Shown: positions 1 to 8,745 of the stretch, piece by piece
How positions within the stretch are numbered: the stretch's first letter is position 1
Layout of the letters: every line of letters starts with the position of its first letter
Assembly (NCBI GenBank): GCA_003427395.1
Contig: BFEA01000041.1
Location: 611,782-639,754, forward strand
DNA length: 27,973 nt
Direction: 5' to 3'
Origin: Chara braunii
Lineage: Eukaryota > Streptophyta > Charophyceae > Charales > Characeae
The notes under the pieces: model-generated
The model's input: only the letters and a program-made list of their open reading frames with translations
Told to the model about the DNA's origin: nothing
The model's database searches: none
Translations under genes and position numbers: made by a program

Positions 1-39
<39 letters not shown>
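1..39. repeat. (GA)n microsatellite at window edge
   Basis: Uninterrupted GA dinucleotide run from the first base to about 39; it may continue outside the window. Simple-sequence DNA with no coding content. Confidence 0.95.
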
Positions 40-41
<2 letters not shown>

Positions 42-43
<2 letters not shown>

Positions 44-133
44 CCATCGATAGGATGAGCAAGGCACTGGCCAATATGTAAGTCTCCAACCCCGCGGCTG
101 GCCTCATGCCACTTCCATCGATAGGATGAGCAA
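42..133. repeat. 21-bp direct repeat pair
   Basis: A 21-bp word beginning TTCCATCGATAGG and ending GAGCAA occurs at 42-62 and again, identically, at 113-133, separated by 50 bp of unrelated sequence. Too long to be chance; probably a local duplication or the edges of a small insertion. I see no terminal inverted repeat that would make it a transposon. Confidence 0.8.
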
Positions 134-255
134 AATCGAATGAATCTTCCGCTAGAACATGGAAATATACAGGTACTTATTTTGAAGAACAAGATCCCCC
201 ACCCCGTACTCCCCGATGCGCTCATGCGGGTGGCGAGTTCGCATGCAAAATCTTC

Positions 256-577
256 GCGCCACGTGGCGCATAGCGCGTTTGAGCGCGTTTGAACGCAGCT
301 CCAGCCCGTTTGAACCCGCGCCTTCGAACGTGCACGCACGTTCACAGCGTAGTCACGTAGTCTGTGGCAATTTTCATTTTGTTTTTGGCTTAGCAAAATG
401 CCTTCAAAATTTATAGGCATGGACCTCACATCATAAAGAACTCACAAAAAAAGTTCAAAAAAAAATAATTTTTTAGCCCTCAAAATAATTTTTGGCGGGG
501 TCCGAATCCCTTCAGGTTCAGACCCCGAACAGGACCCCGAACGCCCGAACGTTCGGAGGTCAGCCGGGGCCCCCCGG
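256..577. repeat. Cluster of GC-rich short palindromes
   Basis: Perfect or near-perfect palindromes: GCGCCACGTGGCGC (256-269), arms GAACGTGC/GCACGTTC with a 2-nt centre (326-343), CCGAACGTTCGG (545-556) and arms CCGGGG/CCCCGG (564-577). The remainder of 1-900 holds nothing I can call a gene. The ACGTG core could be a plant bZIP/bHLH-type site, but no gene is nearby to give that meaning. Confidence 0.6.
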
Positions 578-922
578 ACGTTCGGCCTGGGTAACCTTGG
601 TTGTAGTAGTATATTGACTTTGATTATTTTCATTACCGTATAGGATGACTACCGACCAACTGAGATAGTCCGAGTCAGATGGATCCTCCCAGTCGGTATC
701 AGCAAGGCCTTCAGCCAACACGGGTGTGAGAGTGCTTGGAGTGGGTTGCGTGTGGTGTGTGGGAGAGTGTTGGCTTTAGACACTACTGTTACTTGATGGG
801 GGTGGGGGAAGATGAAAAGGGAGGCACAGTTACTGGCAAATCTCAGTCCTTGTGTTAGCCAGGGTCCCACCAGCAGCCCCAACCCTGCACTCTAAACGTT
901 AGGGCAAAGGGGCAAACATACC

Positions 923-1005
923 GTTACCTCTCTCCACCGAGAGAGGTAACCTCCCTTCACCGAAGAGAGGTAGAAAGCTATGCTTGCAGGGGTCCCCTGT
1001 ATAGC
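923..1005. repeat. Three consecutive hairpins, two sharing a loop
   Basis: Hairpin 1 (923-950) has a perfect 12-bp stem GTTACCTCTCTC/GAGAGAGGTAAC and loop CACC. Hairpin 2 (949-971) overlaps it, has a related 10-bp stem with one mismatch and the same CACC loop, so the pair is a tandem duplication of a hairpin unit. Hairpin 3 (977-1005) has arms GCTAT/ATAGC outside CAGGGG/CCCCTG. Function unknown; compare the larger array at 26926-27973. Confidence 0.75.
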
Positions 1006-1164
1006 CTAGGAGTAGCGGTACATAGGTAGTGAAAGAAAGATATGTTCCATGACATGGCAGAACGCCAGTTAAAAATATGTGAGGTGAGAGAAAAATATAT
1101 GGCTGTGCTCTGATGAGGAGAAGGCAGCTTTGAAAAAAAAATAAAAAATCATCAGTCACTGTGT

Positions 1165-1530
1165 ATTCCAAGGGATGCTGGGCCCTTTTTCTAGCAGGTG
1201 CAGCTCCCCGCCAATAGATGGAGCCCCTGCTTGGGACACTTCAACCACCAGTGCTTCTGAGGCACTTTTCTCTGGGGCTGGAAAGGCCCTACGCATAAAA
1301 ACAAAACGAAACGGTATGGGCTTGCCATCCCTTTTGCTCTGGAGGCTAAAGGCCATGCAGCCGCATATGTTATTCTTTGGCTGGGAAATGCACTGGTGGT
1401 TTAAGGGGGATGCTCCTATCACCCCGGTAAGTGGAACCAGCAAGGTTTTGGTTACACGGGAAAAAAAACCTACATACACCATGAAAGTAGATAAAACGTT
1501 CTGGGGTTGGGCCCCACCTTCAAAGTGATT
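1165..1530. repeat. Unclassified dispersed repeat, copy 1
   Basis: Blocks of this stretch recur near 16270-16990. The clearest is around 1175-1220 (GCTGGGCCCTTTTTCTAGCA, then GCTCCCCGCCAATAG), matched by inverted copies at 16281-16330 and 16884-16920 and a direct copy at 16704-16719. A second block, GGCTGGGAAATGCACTGGT near 1379, matches 16563 onward. A third, ATGCTCCTATCACCCC near 1409, matches the reverse complement of about 16838-16860. Both strands have open frames here, but no protein family is recognisable. From 1531 to 1954 I see only a 12-bp palindrome (1866-1877). Confidence 0.6.
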
Positions 1531-1954
1531 GTGTAGTTGTTGACAGGGATTGGCACCTCAACTATGGAATTTAAAAAGCAAAGATAAAAAAAAGTAACTG
1601 AAAAGTGGCATCTGGATAGGCTTTCTTGAATGCGCCTTCCTGTCAGCCAGGTGCTATTCATTGAATGAAGCTGCAGCAAATGCCAGTATACCTTGCAGCA
1701 GCCTCCTTTGGTCATATGCAGTTCACCCTTTGTAAGACCAAGAATCAATGGCAACCACAACTGACGTCAGTGACCTGAACCTCCAGGCAGCTACTATGTA
1801 TGTGTAACCTCGTTCGTTGAATGGAAGCTCTGATGAACGGGCTGTTTGTAAAAGGAAGGCTGTTGAAGGCATGCCTTTTCAAACAAGAGATATCCCCTGT
1901 CTCTTTTATCTTTGGGTGGTTGGTCGCCCATCACGAATATTGCCATTCTTTATT

Positions 1955-2300
1955 TGAAGCTGGCCTCTATCTGCCCTTGCTCACAGCCAGGGCTATTTGG
2001 GTATTTGTCTGTTGGGCCTGTGGCACCAGGCTGTTGGCCTGACCCCACAGGCCATGTGAGTATTCAGTTCAGTCCAGTCCAGTTGGGCACCACCGTCGGT
2101 GCCAGTCCAGTCCAGTCCAGTCCAATCAATTTGTTGGGGGTATACCCCAGCTGCAGTTTGTATTCTCATTCATTCTTCATTTGCACACCTTGGAGTATGT
2201 GTGTCGCAGCCATGCTGTCCCTTCCAGCTCTATTGCCATCTCCCTCACCGTCACCCCTTGTCTTGACACTGATGGGACCGCCATCCCGGCGGGTCCGTCA
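1955..2300 (+). repeat. 5' LTR of copy A
   Basis: 346 bp running from TGAAGCTGG to CCGTCA (TG...CA ends). It is alignable by eye to 8472-8745 and to the reverse complement of 17458-17810. Inside are CCAGT pentamer repeats (about 2066-2125), a stem-loop at 2086-2103, the palindrome GGGGTATACCCC at 2137-2148 and a conserved 3' end with GCCATCCCGGCGGG. The start was chosen where similarity to the 3' LTRs begins at a TG. An LTR normally carries the element's promoter and polyadenylation signal; the TATAC in the palindrome could be a core promoter element, but this is inference. Confidence 0.85.
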
Positions 2301-2303
2301 CCT

Positions 2304-2315
2304 TGGTATCAGAAC
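2304..2315 (+). other. Primer-binding site for initiator Met-tRNA
   Basis: TGGTATCAGAAC lies 3 bases after the LTR end. Plant LTR elements commonly use TGGTATCAGAGC, complementary to the 3' end of initiator tRNA-Met; this copy matches 11 of 12 positions. Its position fixes the LTR end and the element's orientation. Confidence 0.88.
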
Positions 2316-2436
2316 GGGAACGACCCTGCTCCCACCCATCCCTCCTGCAAGCAGGCGCCAAAGCTGCAATCCCCGACAGGGGGATTTTCAACCACTTTGA
2401 GTGGTGGAGAGAGAAAACTATGGGAAAAACAACGGT

Positions 2437-2511
2437 GTGTCGAGGCAGAAAAAGCAGGCACGTGGCACATGGGCGTGTCGAGGTAAGAAAGGCAGACACG
2501 TGGCACACGCA
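2437..2511. repeat. 38-bp tandem repeat, two copies
   Basis: A unit starting GTGTCGAGG and containing CACGTGGCACA occurs at 2437-2474 and, with several substitutions, at 2475-2511. It lies in the leader of copy A, downstream of the primer site. Overlapping open frames on both strands here follow from the repeat and low stop content and are not taken as genes. Confidence 0.7.
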
Positions 2512-2599
2512 CACACGCCAAGGTCGAGGCCGTCGCGCGTGTGCCCTACTAGCCCACCCTGTCCTGCTCCCAGATATATATGTATCAATAAAAATCCGA

Positions 2600-2690
2600 G
2601 ATGCTGGTGCCAAGGTTTGAACTTGGGCAACACTAGCTCATGCACGAGCGTGGCTAGTGCCGTAACACAATGTCCAAGTCTACATATGAG
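2600..2690 (-). other. tRNA-like sequence, possibly a SINE head
   Basis: On the minus strand there is a perfect T-arm-like stem-loop: CCAAG, a 7-nt loop TTCAAAC, then CTTGG. The sequence GTTCAAACCT resembles an RNA polymerase III B box. About 45 nt upstream is TTACGGCACTAGCC, which resembles the D-arm of tRNA-derived SINEs. The acceptor stem does not pair, so it is not a functional tRNA. It could be a SINE fragment inserted in the leader of copy A, or coincidence. Confidence 0.35.
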
Positions 2691-2849
2691 TTAGCAATGT
2701 GGCATGCTGATGGTGAAGAGTGTCACGCCAACTATTTAACCCCCCCTCGCTCATATGCACAAGCATTAGCTGAAGCCCCCCCTCGCTAGGGGGTTGCGCG
2801 CAGGTCCGCATAGCTTGGTGCCTGCACGTTCGTTGTTATACAGGTGGAC

Positions 2850-3057
2850 CTCCCTCAAGGTTTTCTATCCTCGTGGAGCCTTATCCCTTGATGAGTGTGC
2901 CATTGTCGAGGCCCGTCGCAGTTGCATTCGTTGCCGTCTGGATGGACACACCTTCTCGTGGTGCTTTACTATGCCGCCCTCAATCGGTACTGTGTTGACA
3001 TCTCTCATCCTCGTCGTTCTCAGTCCAACCCAACGCCCCTCGACCCGCACCATTTAG
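2850..3057 (+). pseudogene. gag: gag nucleocapsid (zinc-knuckle) fragment, copy A
   Basis: The frame contains CIRCRLDGHTFSWC at 2923-2964, an exact C-X2-C-X4-H-X4-C retroviral-type zinc knuckle, preceded by an ECAIVEARR segment. In LTR retrotransposons this CCHC finger sits at the C-terminus of Gag and binds genomic RNA. The capsid domain expected upstream is not found between the primer site and here, so Gag is largely deleted in this copy. Copy B shows the reverse: capsid present and knuckle absent. The frame closes at 3057; the following 1.3 kb is too decayed to follow. Confidence 0.7.
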
Positions 3058-4405
3058 CTAGCCACGATACAATTCACCGCTCAGGTCTCGTCTGTAGTTG
3101 GTTCCCGACCACTAAATCGTGGTTGAGAGGTTCTTCAGGATAGACGTTGCTCCATCTGCCCCGCCATCTGTTAAACCACTAGTACCTCTGCCAGTGTTGG
3201 GAAATTACGATGTTTTGCCAGTTCCCGAAGTTATCGGGGTTGGGACACAGGGTCGGCACTGTCCCATAAATCAGATTTTTATATCACCCGCGAGAGAAAG
3301 AAAAAGGAATAAAAGCAAATGCTATCTCTATTGCAATGATGTCGGGCAAGGTAGTCTTGGAGGCTGTGCTCAAAGTCTTCCTCCACATAATGCACCTCAC
3401 CGCGAGTCACCGGTAAGGCGGTCACATTTTGGATGTTACTGTTTTCTTTTTTTCCTTGCTCGTGTGTTTCTTATAAGTTAGGAGACAGGGTGAAATATGT
3501 GAATTGCTCAAGACGTCCGTGATCTGCTCAAGCTGTGTTTTGTTAGAGGATTGTAACATTCATCACAATGGTACTAAGGGGAATGTATCCAACCATTTTC
3601 ATGGCTGGATCCGTGTGCCCGTTTTTTCCCCCTTCTATTCTCTTTTTCGAATCTGACAACCTGACCACGGGGCTGAGATGCCCTCATTGAGGGCACACTC
3701 ACACTACCACTTCCAAGAATGTATACAATTGCAATTACGACCAAAACTTTGCTTCGTTTTTTTTATTTTTTTATTTTTTTATGAGTTCACGTTCGCAACT
3801 TTTCTTCTTTCTTTCTTTTTTGTGTTCTTTCTGTGAGAGTACCAAAAAGAAAACGGAGTGGTACCCAGGCTCGGTAAACTTGGAGTGCAGTGAAATTCAG
3901 GGTCGACAAAAACAGGCTGGGAGGTACTAGTGGTTTAAGGTACCGTTTGCCCCCAAGCAAACCACCATTATAGACCTCTTCGAGACTTGCGATGCGTCGC
4001 GCTAATCGTATAACTTGTTATCGTGCTTGGCTGGCAACTTGCGATGATGTTGTGTCATCTATCCCAAATACGACCATTCTGTAGGTCTGTCAGGAGCGAC
4101 TTACTAGATATATACATGTCTTGCGTCGCCTTCTCGCTTTACTCTTAGACCTTGATCGCACCGTCTCTATCATCCCCATTGACCTTGGGACACCTGCGAG
4201 GGTGTACTGTGCTTTACAAGGCTTCGACTCGTAGGGAGATTTCGTTCACTCCTTGGGTGGTCGAGGAGGCTTGTCTAGATACCTTCGGGTCTCACTCTAC
4301 TATTTTGTTACCGACGGGGATAACAAGGCGCAACACTTCTTCGATCAGACGGTCCCTGATTTTCTTTTCCCTTACTCTTTAGCTGTCAAATAGTACCCAG
4401 TCGAC
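3058..4405 (+). other. Unreadable gag-protease stretch of copy A
   Basis: By position this should encode the end of Gag and the start of protease. Short fragments of open frame exist (for example 4135-4380), but none carries a motif I can name, and no D(S/T)G protease active site is visible. A T-rich tract lies at about 3755-3830. Possibly heavily mutated or replaced by other DNA. Confidence 0.4.
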
Positions 4406-4406
4406 T

Positions 4407-4990
4407 CGTCGCTACCATTCCTCCATATACTTCGACGTGTTGAAGACTGAGTACGGTCTTATCCTTGACACTCCTTGGTCTCGCAACTTCTGTGGCACAG
4501 AGGCCAAATGGGCGATCGAGACACTCAATTCTCATAACGAAGTGTGGTTAGATCTATCGTGTTCCCATCATCGGTGCCACAGGCAACACCCTTTCAGACC
4601 TACCTCTTCAAGACCTTCGTCCCTTGGGGTCCCAACCGGACACCGCCTTCACTTTTGCTCGCTAATTTGCTCACTTCCTACGTCAGGACGACGTCACCTT
4701 GTATTTTATGAACGTTATAGATCTCTTTCACTACGATTCCCTTTGTCTAGACGTTGAGCTTATCCCCTTTGAGCTCGAGCCGCCTGACCCTTCCTCCATC
4801 ATCACGACTCCCATCTCTACAACTATCCCATAGCTTGTGGATACCCATTCGACATCGTAGGCCCCAACACTTCTATTGCCGAGTCGCCATATCTCTATCG
4901 CGCTGATGCAGACGTTGAGGAACTCGCGCAGTTCACAACCGACCTAGAGTCAACCGTTCGTGACCTGATTCGAGAGTAACGCTACGTCTT
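4407..4990 (+). pseudogene. pol: Protease C-terminal part and linker to RT, copy A
   Basis: The segment reading EYGLILDTPWSRNF (about 4449-4490) matches the conserved C-terminal strand of retropepsin-type proteases, where a hydrophobic D(V/L)ILG-PW motif precedes the RT. Here the usual Gly before the Thr-Pro-Trp is Asp. A different frame then continues with SDLPLQDLRPLG and YFMNVIDLFHYDSL, interrupted by stops and ending in TAG near 4831. This is the protease-RT connector. The catalytic DTG/DSG is not visible upstream, so the enzyme would be inactive. Homologous sequence is deleted from copy B. Confidence 0.65.
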
Positions 4991-5720
4991 TCCCACGTAT
5001 TTCTCATACAACGGGATCACTCCGATGTGCGGTGTTGAGGATTTTATCCAGCCCGCGTCTGACTATTACGTCCACCATCAGATAACTTACCAACTTTCGA
5101 TTCTCGAGGCGATGAAATGCAAATGTCAACGTGAGGAACTTCTTCGACTGGGTTTCATTATACCCAGTAACTCCTTTGGGGGTGCACCCACCCTCTTTGC
5201 TTGCAAAGCAGACGAAATTCTTCGCCTTTACATTGATTATCGTGGCCTTAACCGTGACACAGTTAAAAACAACTATCCCATGCCTTGCGCAAATGAGGTC
5301 TTTCCGTTTGGCACAACCGCTTCTTTACGAAGATTGATCTTAGTAGCAGTTACCACCAAATTTGTGGTGTCGTAGAGGACCTTGTTAAAACCGCCTTTAG
5401 ATCACGCTTTGACCACTATGAGATCACGATGATGCAATTCGACAATGTACCCGCTATCTTTTAGATGACGATATACATTATCTTAAGGGACATCCTTCAA
5501 GAGTATGTTCTTTTTATCTGGACTACATCTTGGTTTACAGTTATGCTTTAGACGACCATATTAAACACCTCTGCGATGTCTTACAACGTTTAAGCAAGCA
5601 TAATTTTTACGCGAGCATAGTTTTTACGCAAACCCAGTAAGTGTCGCTTTGCCCAGTGCAAAGTGAACTTTCTAGGACACTATGTGTTTGACCAAGATTT
5701 TCACATGGACGAGGCGAAGA
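4980..5720 (+). pseudogene. pol: Reverse transcriptase fragment, copy A
   Basis: Ty3/Gypsy RT landmarks appear in order across several frames: YVFPTYF (4983), the pre-palm segment with LLRLGFIIPSNS and GGAPTLF (to about 5205), YIDYRGLNRDTVKNNYPMP (about 5230-5283), and after a frameshift KIDLSSSYHQI (from 5330) and KTAFRSRFDHYEI. The frame stops at TAG 5464. The catalytic motif normally YxDD reads YLDY at 5515-5526, so the second catalytic Asp is lost. The connection segment CRFAQCKVNFLGHY (from about 5642) and DEAKI follow. The copy is inactive through stops, frameshifts and the active-site change. Confidence 0.88.
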
Positions 5721-5879
5721 TCATTTCTATCGTGGATTAACGTTGCCGCCATATCTGCTAAGAAGCTTCGCAGTTTCCTCAAATTTTATTACAGTTCGTT
5801 CATCCAAAGATACGCCAGATACTCTTACGTCCTTATGTTTATCTTCGTCTGGAAGAGACCGCCATGGTTTTGGATACCT

Positions 5880-6370
5880 CTCTGTGAGGATGCTTTTCAC
5901 GCCCTCAAGAAGGTGGTGAATTGTGCGCCAGTTCTTCGCCTCGTTGATTTTTATTGTCCTTTCATTCTCACCATCGATGTGTCAAATTTTGCAGTAAGAA
6001 CTATACTTTTTCAGGAGTTTCCCACTCTATCTGATTTCCCTTATCCCCTTATCTCTATATCCCCTATTTTCCTCCTCCTCTTGATGCGATTACCTCTCGA
6101 CTGATGCCTATCCTCTCATCTCCATTGATAGACCACTCGTTAGTTACTGCTCTTCGACCATCGAGGAGAACAGGATTGTTGAGGCTCGTGCTGGGGATTG
6201 TCCGATCGCTTTTCACTCCCGTCAGTTACTGTTTGCCGAGATAAACTATACTGCCAACGAACGTGTGTTTCTTGGAGTAGTTTATGTCACTTGATACTGG
6301 TATTATTACCTGTGCGAGACGACCTTCACTGTATATTCGGACAATTCAGTTATCCAAGCTTTCATCTTGA
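5880..6370 (+). pseudogene. pol: RNase H domain fragment, copy A
   Basis: CEDAFHALKKVVNCAPVL leads into LTIDVSNFAV (about 5970-5996), the place of the usual T-DASD-A-G motif, with the catalytic Asp position reading D-V-S-N. After frame changes HSRQLLFAEINYTANE (6213 onward) and FTVYSDNSVIQ (about 6330-6358) match the later RNase H conserved blocks. The domain ends abruptly near 6370 and runs almost directly into integrase sequence equivalent to the middle of the core domain. Confidence 0.85.
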
Positions 6371-6384
6371 CAAACATGCTGGTG

Positions 6385-7203
6385 AAATGACTTATTTATC
6401 CCGTGTTGCTATCACATTAGCGCTCGTGAGATCACTATCATCGTGTTCGACCGAGTCGTGAAAAATCATGGCTTACCTCAGAGCATCATCTTCGACCGTG
6501 ACCCGCGCTTTACCATCACATTCTGACGATGCGTACACGACGTGCACGGATCTCAGGTCCACTTCTTATCGTCTTACCACCCTCAGAAGGATGGTCAATT
6601 GAAATCACCAACAAAACTCTCGGTAATATCCTTCAAAAGTTTGTTACAAGTAATCGACAGTGAGACTTATACTTAGCCCTTGCGAAGATTGCTTACAACC
6701 ATGTCATTTCACCAACTAGGAAAATGTCGCCATTCTATTACGACCTCGGCTACCATGCTCGTGTACCCGCGGAGTTTCTGCAATCGTCGTAGTTGCACCC
6801 AAACACTCATTGCCCCGTGCTTAATGACAAGGTTGCGCATATGATGACAATGTTGAAACACGCACACAAGACTCTAGCCCCCTCCCAGACCCGCATGGTC
6901 GTACGAGCCAACCGATCGTGAATGAATCATCCATACAAAGTTGGTGTTGATGTGCTTGTCCGCCACTTGTAGTTGAAAGTGGATACGTTTTGCAAGTTCG
7001 GGTTCTTCGGTCCATGCCGCATCCTTCAGACCGTCGGTTCCGACACTACCTCTAATCCGGTTAACTTCCGCGTGATGTTGCTTTATTATCTGTGTCAAGC
7101 TCGCACGCACGATGTTTACCACATCTCCTTGCTGCATCCTTACTGCAGACTGTCCAAGTGCTTCATCGTACGCGCTTACGAGCTCCTCCACAAATCATGG
7201 TGA
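6385..7203 (+). pseudogene. pol: Integrase core (partial) and C-terminal region, copy A
   Basis: Compared with copy B, the N-terminal zinc-binding domain and the first catalytic Asp region are missing. Sequence resumes at CYHISAREI, then FDRVVKNHGLPQSIIFDRD. The second catalytic Asp is at 6493-6495, and the Glu of the triad at 6601-6603 is reached only after a frameshift. Downstream are AYNHVISPTRKMSPFYYD, the linker VRANRS, and GFFGPCRILQTVGS (7003 onward), with HDVYHISLLHPY near 7110, typical of the Ty3/Gypsy integrase C-terminal (GPY/F) module. Several stops interrupt it. Confidence 0.87.
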
Positions 7204-7206
7204 ACA

Positions 7207-7430
7207 GTGATGAGGACTTCGTCGTTTTTAACGTCGTATCTGGCCGATTTATCGACAATGCCCCTCGTGAGGAGGCTACTTAGGAGCCCCTTAAGCACTT
7301 GCAGCACGAGAGGATGTTGGTGCCTATGTATGATCATGTTAGTTGTGGTGAGACGTTTGCTTTTTCTTTTTCCGACCGAGGAGACTACTGAGGGCGAGCC
7401 CAGTCCCTTCGAGAGCGTCCCACAGTAGCA
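7207..7430 (+). pseudogene. pol: Chromodomain remnant, copy A
   Basis: EEAT, then a stop, then EPLKHLQHERMLV, matches the end of a chromodomain, normally ...DEATWEPLEHL. The tryptophan codon TGG is TAG at 7281-7283. Chromodomains at the integrase C-terminus of chromoviruses direct insertion to marked chromatin. The preceding chromodomain strand (usually EYLVKWKGY) is not readable here but is partly so in copy B. Copy B has the same TAG at the same codon. Confidence 0.75.
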
Positions 7431-8471
7431 GATGAACGCCTCCACGTGTCCATAACACACTCATCGTTGCCATCGACATTTCAACGCCTGATGCTCTTAT
7501 CACCTACCACCTTCCCACTGACTCACATTATCATATACTCGATCGCTAACAATTTTCGACTCTGCTTCGACATCGACCTCGCCTCATACTTCATCAACGT
7601 CATCGACTACTTCGATGACTTCAGCTACTTCATCAACTCGACTCCTTTGGACTTAACTACTCCATGCCACCACCCGACCTTGTACATATCCTTTTATCTA
7701 TCGCATGATGGTTCTCACTTAGCTTGTTCTTTCAGAGTTGGGCTCTCTCTTGGTATAACATAGGCATTGAATCGTAGCGTTATCTTGGCTCCCCTTCTCC
7801 TTGATCTGACTCCCTCTTGGTTGATGAGTTGTGTGCATGTTTCCCTCACCCACTGCCCTCATCACCCTAGTGCTAACCACTGCCCTCATCACCATAGTGC
7901 CAAACACTGCCCTCATCACCCTAGTGCCAACCACTGCATGCGTTTAGTTAGGCATATCCCCCTATTCCAAACTCCCTTTTCATGGTCGACCTTGCACGGT
8001 GTCACCCTTTTATTGAGCATTACCCGCCTTGATGGTTTATCTGTTAGGGTCATTGGTTTTGTTTCGTGACCACTCCCCCGACCCAAGCCTGACCCTATCC
8101 CACCTTTGTGTGTGACTGCCCTTAGAAGCTTCGATTCTTAGGCTGCATTCGATCCCCTTCAGACTATCCCACTCTTCGTGGAAGCGGCACAACATCATCT
8201 TGTGGTATATTGCTATCTTTTCCTTTCAGCACTGAGGCATTTGCCTTTAGGACTTCGGGAGTGTATCATGCTTGATTTCATTTCCTGTGCTAGTTAGGAT
8301 GTGTATATTAGACATTTTTTTTTCTCTATGACATTATGACATTGTAGCTTAAGCTGCATCACATGGACTCTGCACGGAGCTTGCTCCGCATCCTACATTT
8401 CTTTGCTTTATTATTGAGTTACACTACTTTTGCGGAAGTGTGTTTATGACTCTTGCGATCCACTACAGGTC
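7431..8471 (+). other. 3' non-coding region of copy A
   Basis: This stretch has no recognisable protein motif but aligns by eye to 17811-18560 on the other strand (copy B). Shared blocks include TCGCATGATGGTTCTCA (7699), GATGGTTTATCTGTTAGGG (8030) and ATGGACTC near 8362. The sequence just before the 3' LTR is not purine-rich, so the usual polypurine tract cannot be pointed out. Confidence 0.7.
7851..7942. repeat. 27-bp minisatellite, three copies plus a partial
   Basis: The unit begins CACTGCCCTCATCACC and occurs at 7851-7877, 7878-7904 and 7905-7931, with a partial fourth copy. Copy B has only one equivalent unit (about 18188-18215), so the expansion is specific to copy A or was lost in B. 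Confidence 0.85.
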
Positions 8472-8745
8472 TGAAGATCGTGGAGCGGACCTCTATCCGC
8501 CCTTGCCTACAACCAGGGCTATTTGGTTATTCTTGTGTTTGGCTTGTGGGACCAGGCCATTGGCGTGACCCGAGGGGCCGTGTGAGTATTCAGTCCAGTC
8601 CAGTCTGGTAGCACCATCGGTACGAGTCTACTCTAGTCCCGTCAGTCAAATGGGGGTATACCCCAGCTGCAGTTTGTATTCTCATTCATTCTTCATTTGC
8701 ACATCTTGGGGCACGTGTGCGTTGAGTCTGCGTCGGAGCTGCACT
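8472..8745 (+). repeat. 3' LTR of copy A, truncated
   Basis: Starts TGAAGATCGTGGAGCGG and follows the 5' LTR and the copy B LTR through the CCAGT repeats, the palindrome GGGGTATACCCC (8653-8664) and GTCTGCGTCGGAGCTG. Similarity stops near 8745, so the last ~100 bp, including the GCCATCCCGGCGG block, are absent. This suggests a later deletion or insertion at this point. Confidence 0.8.

Larger units (their letters stand above)
1955..8745 (+). mobile_element. Ty3/Gypsy chromodomain retrotransposon, copy A (decayed)
   Basis: Order on the plus strand is 5' LTR, Met-tRNA primer site, gag zinc knuckle, protease, reverse transcriptase, RNase H, integrase, chromodomain, 3' LTR, which is the Ty3/Gypsy gene order (integrase last). 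The chromodomain places it among chromoviruses. The coding part is broken by many stops and frameshifts. Most of gag and the integrase zinc-binding/first catalytic Asp region are missing, and the 3' LTR lacks its last ~100 bp. With both ends of the duplication not comparable, no target-site duplication can be read. It shares pol, the 3' non-coding region and LTR with copy B on the other strand. Confidence 0.92.

Noticed and set aside
1912-2400. 162-codon plus-strand frame
   Set aside because: Lies across the 5' LTR and primer site of copy A; the translation follows LTR repeats, not a protein family.
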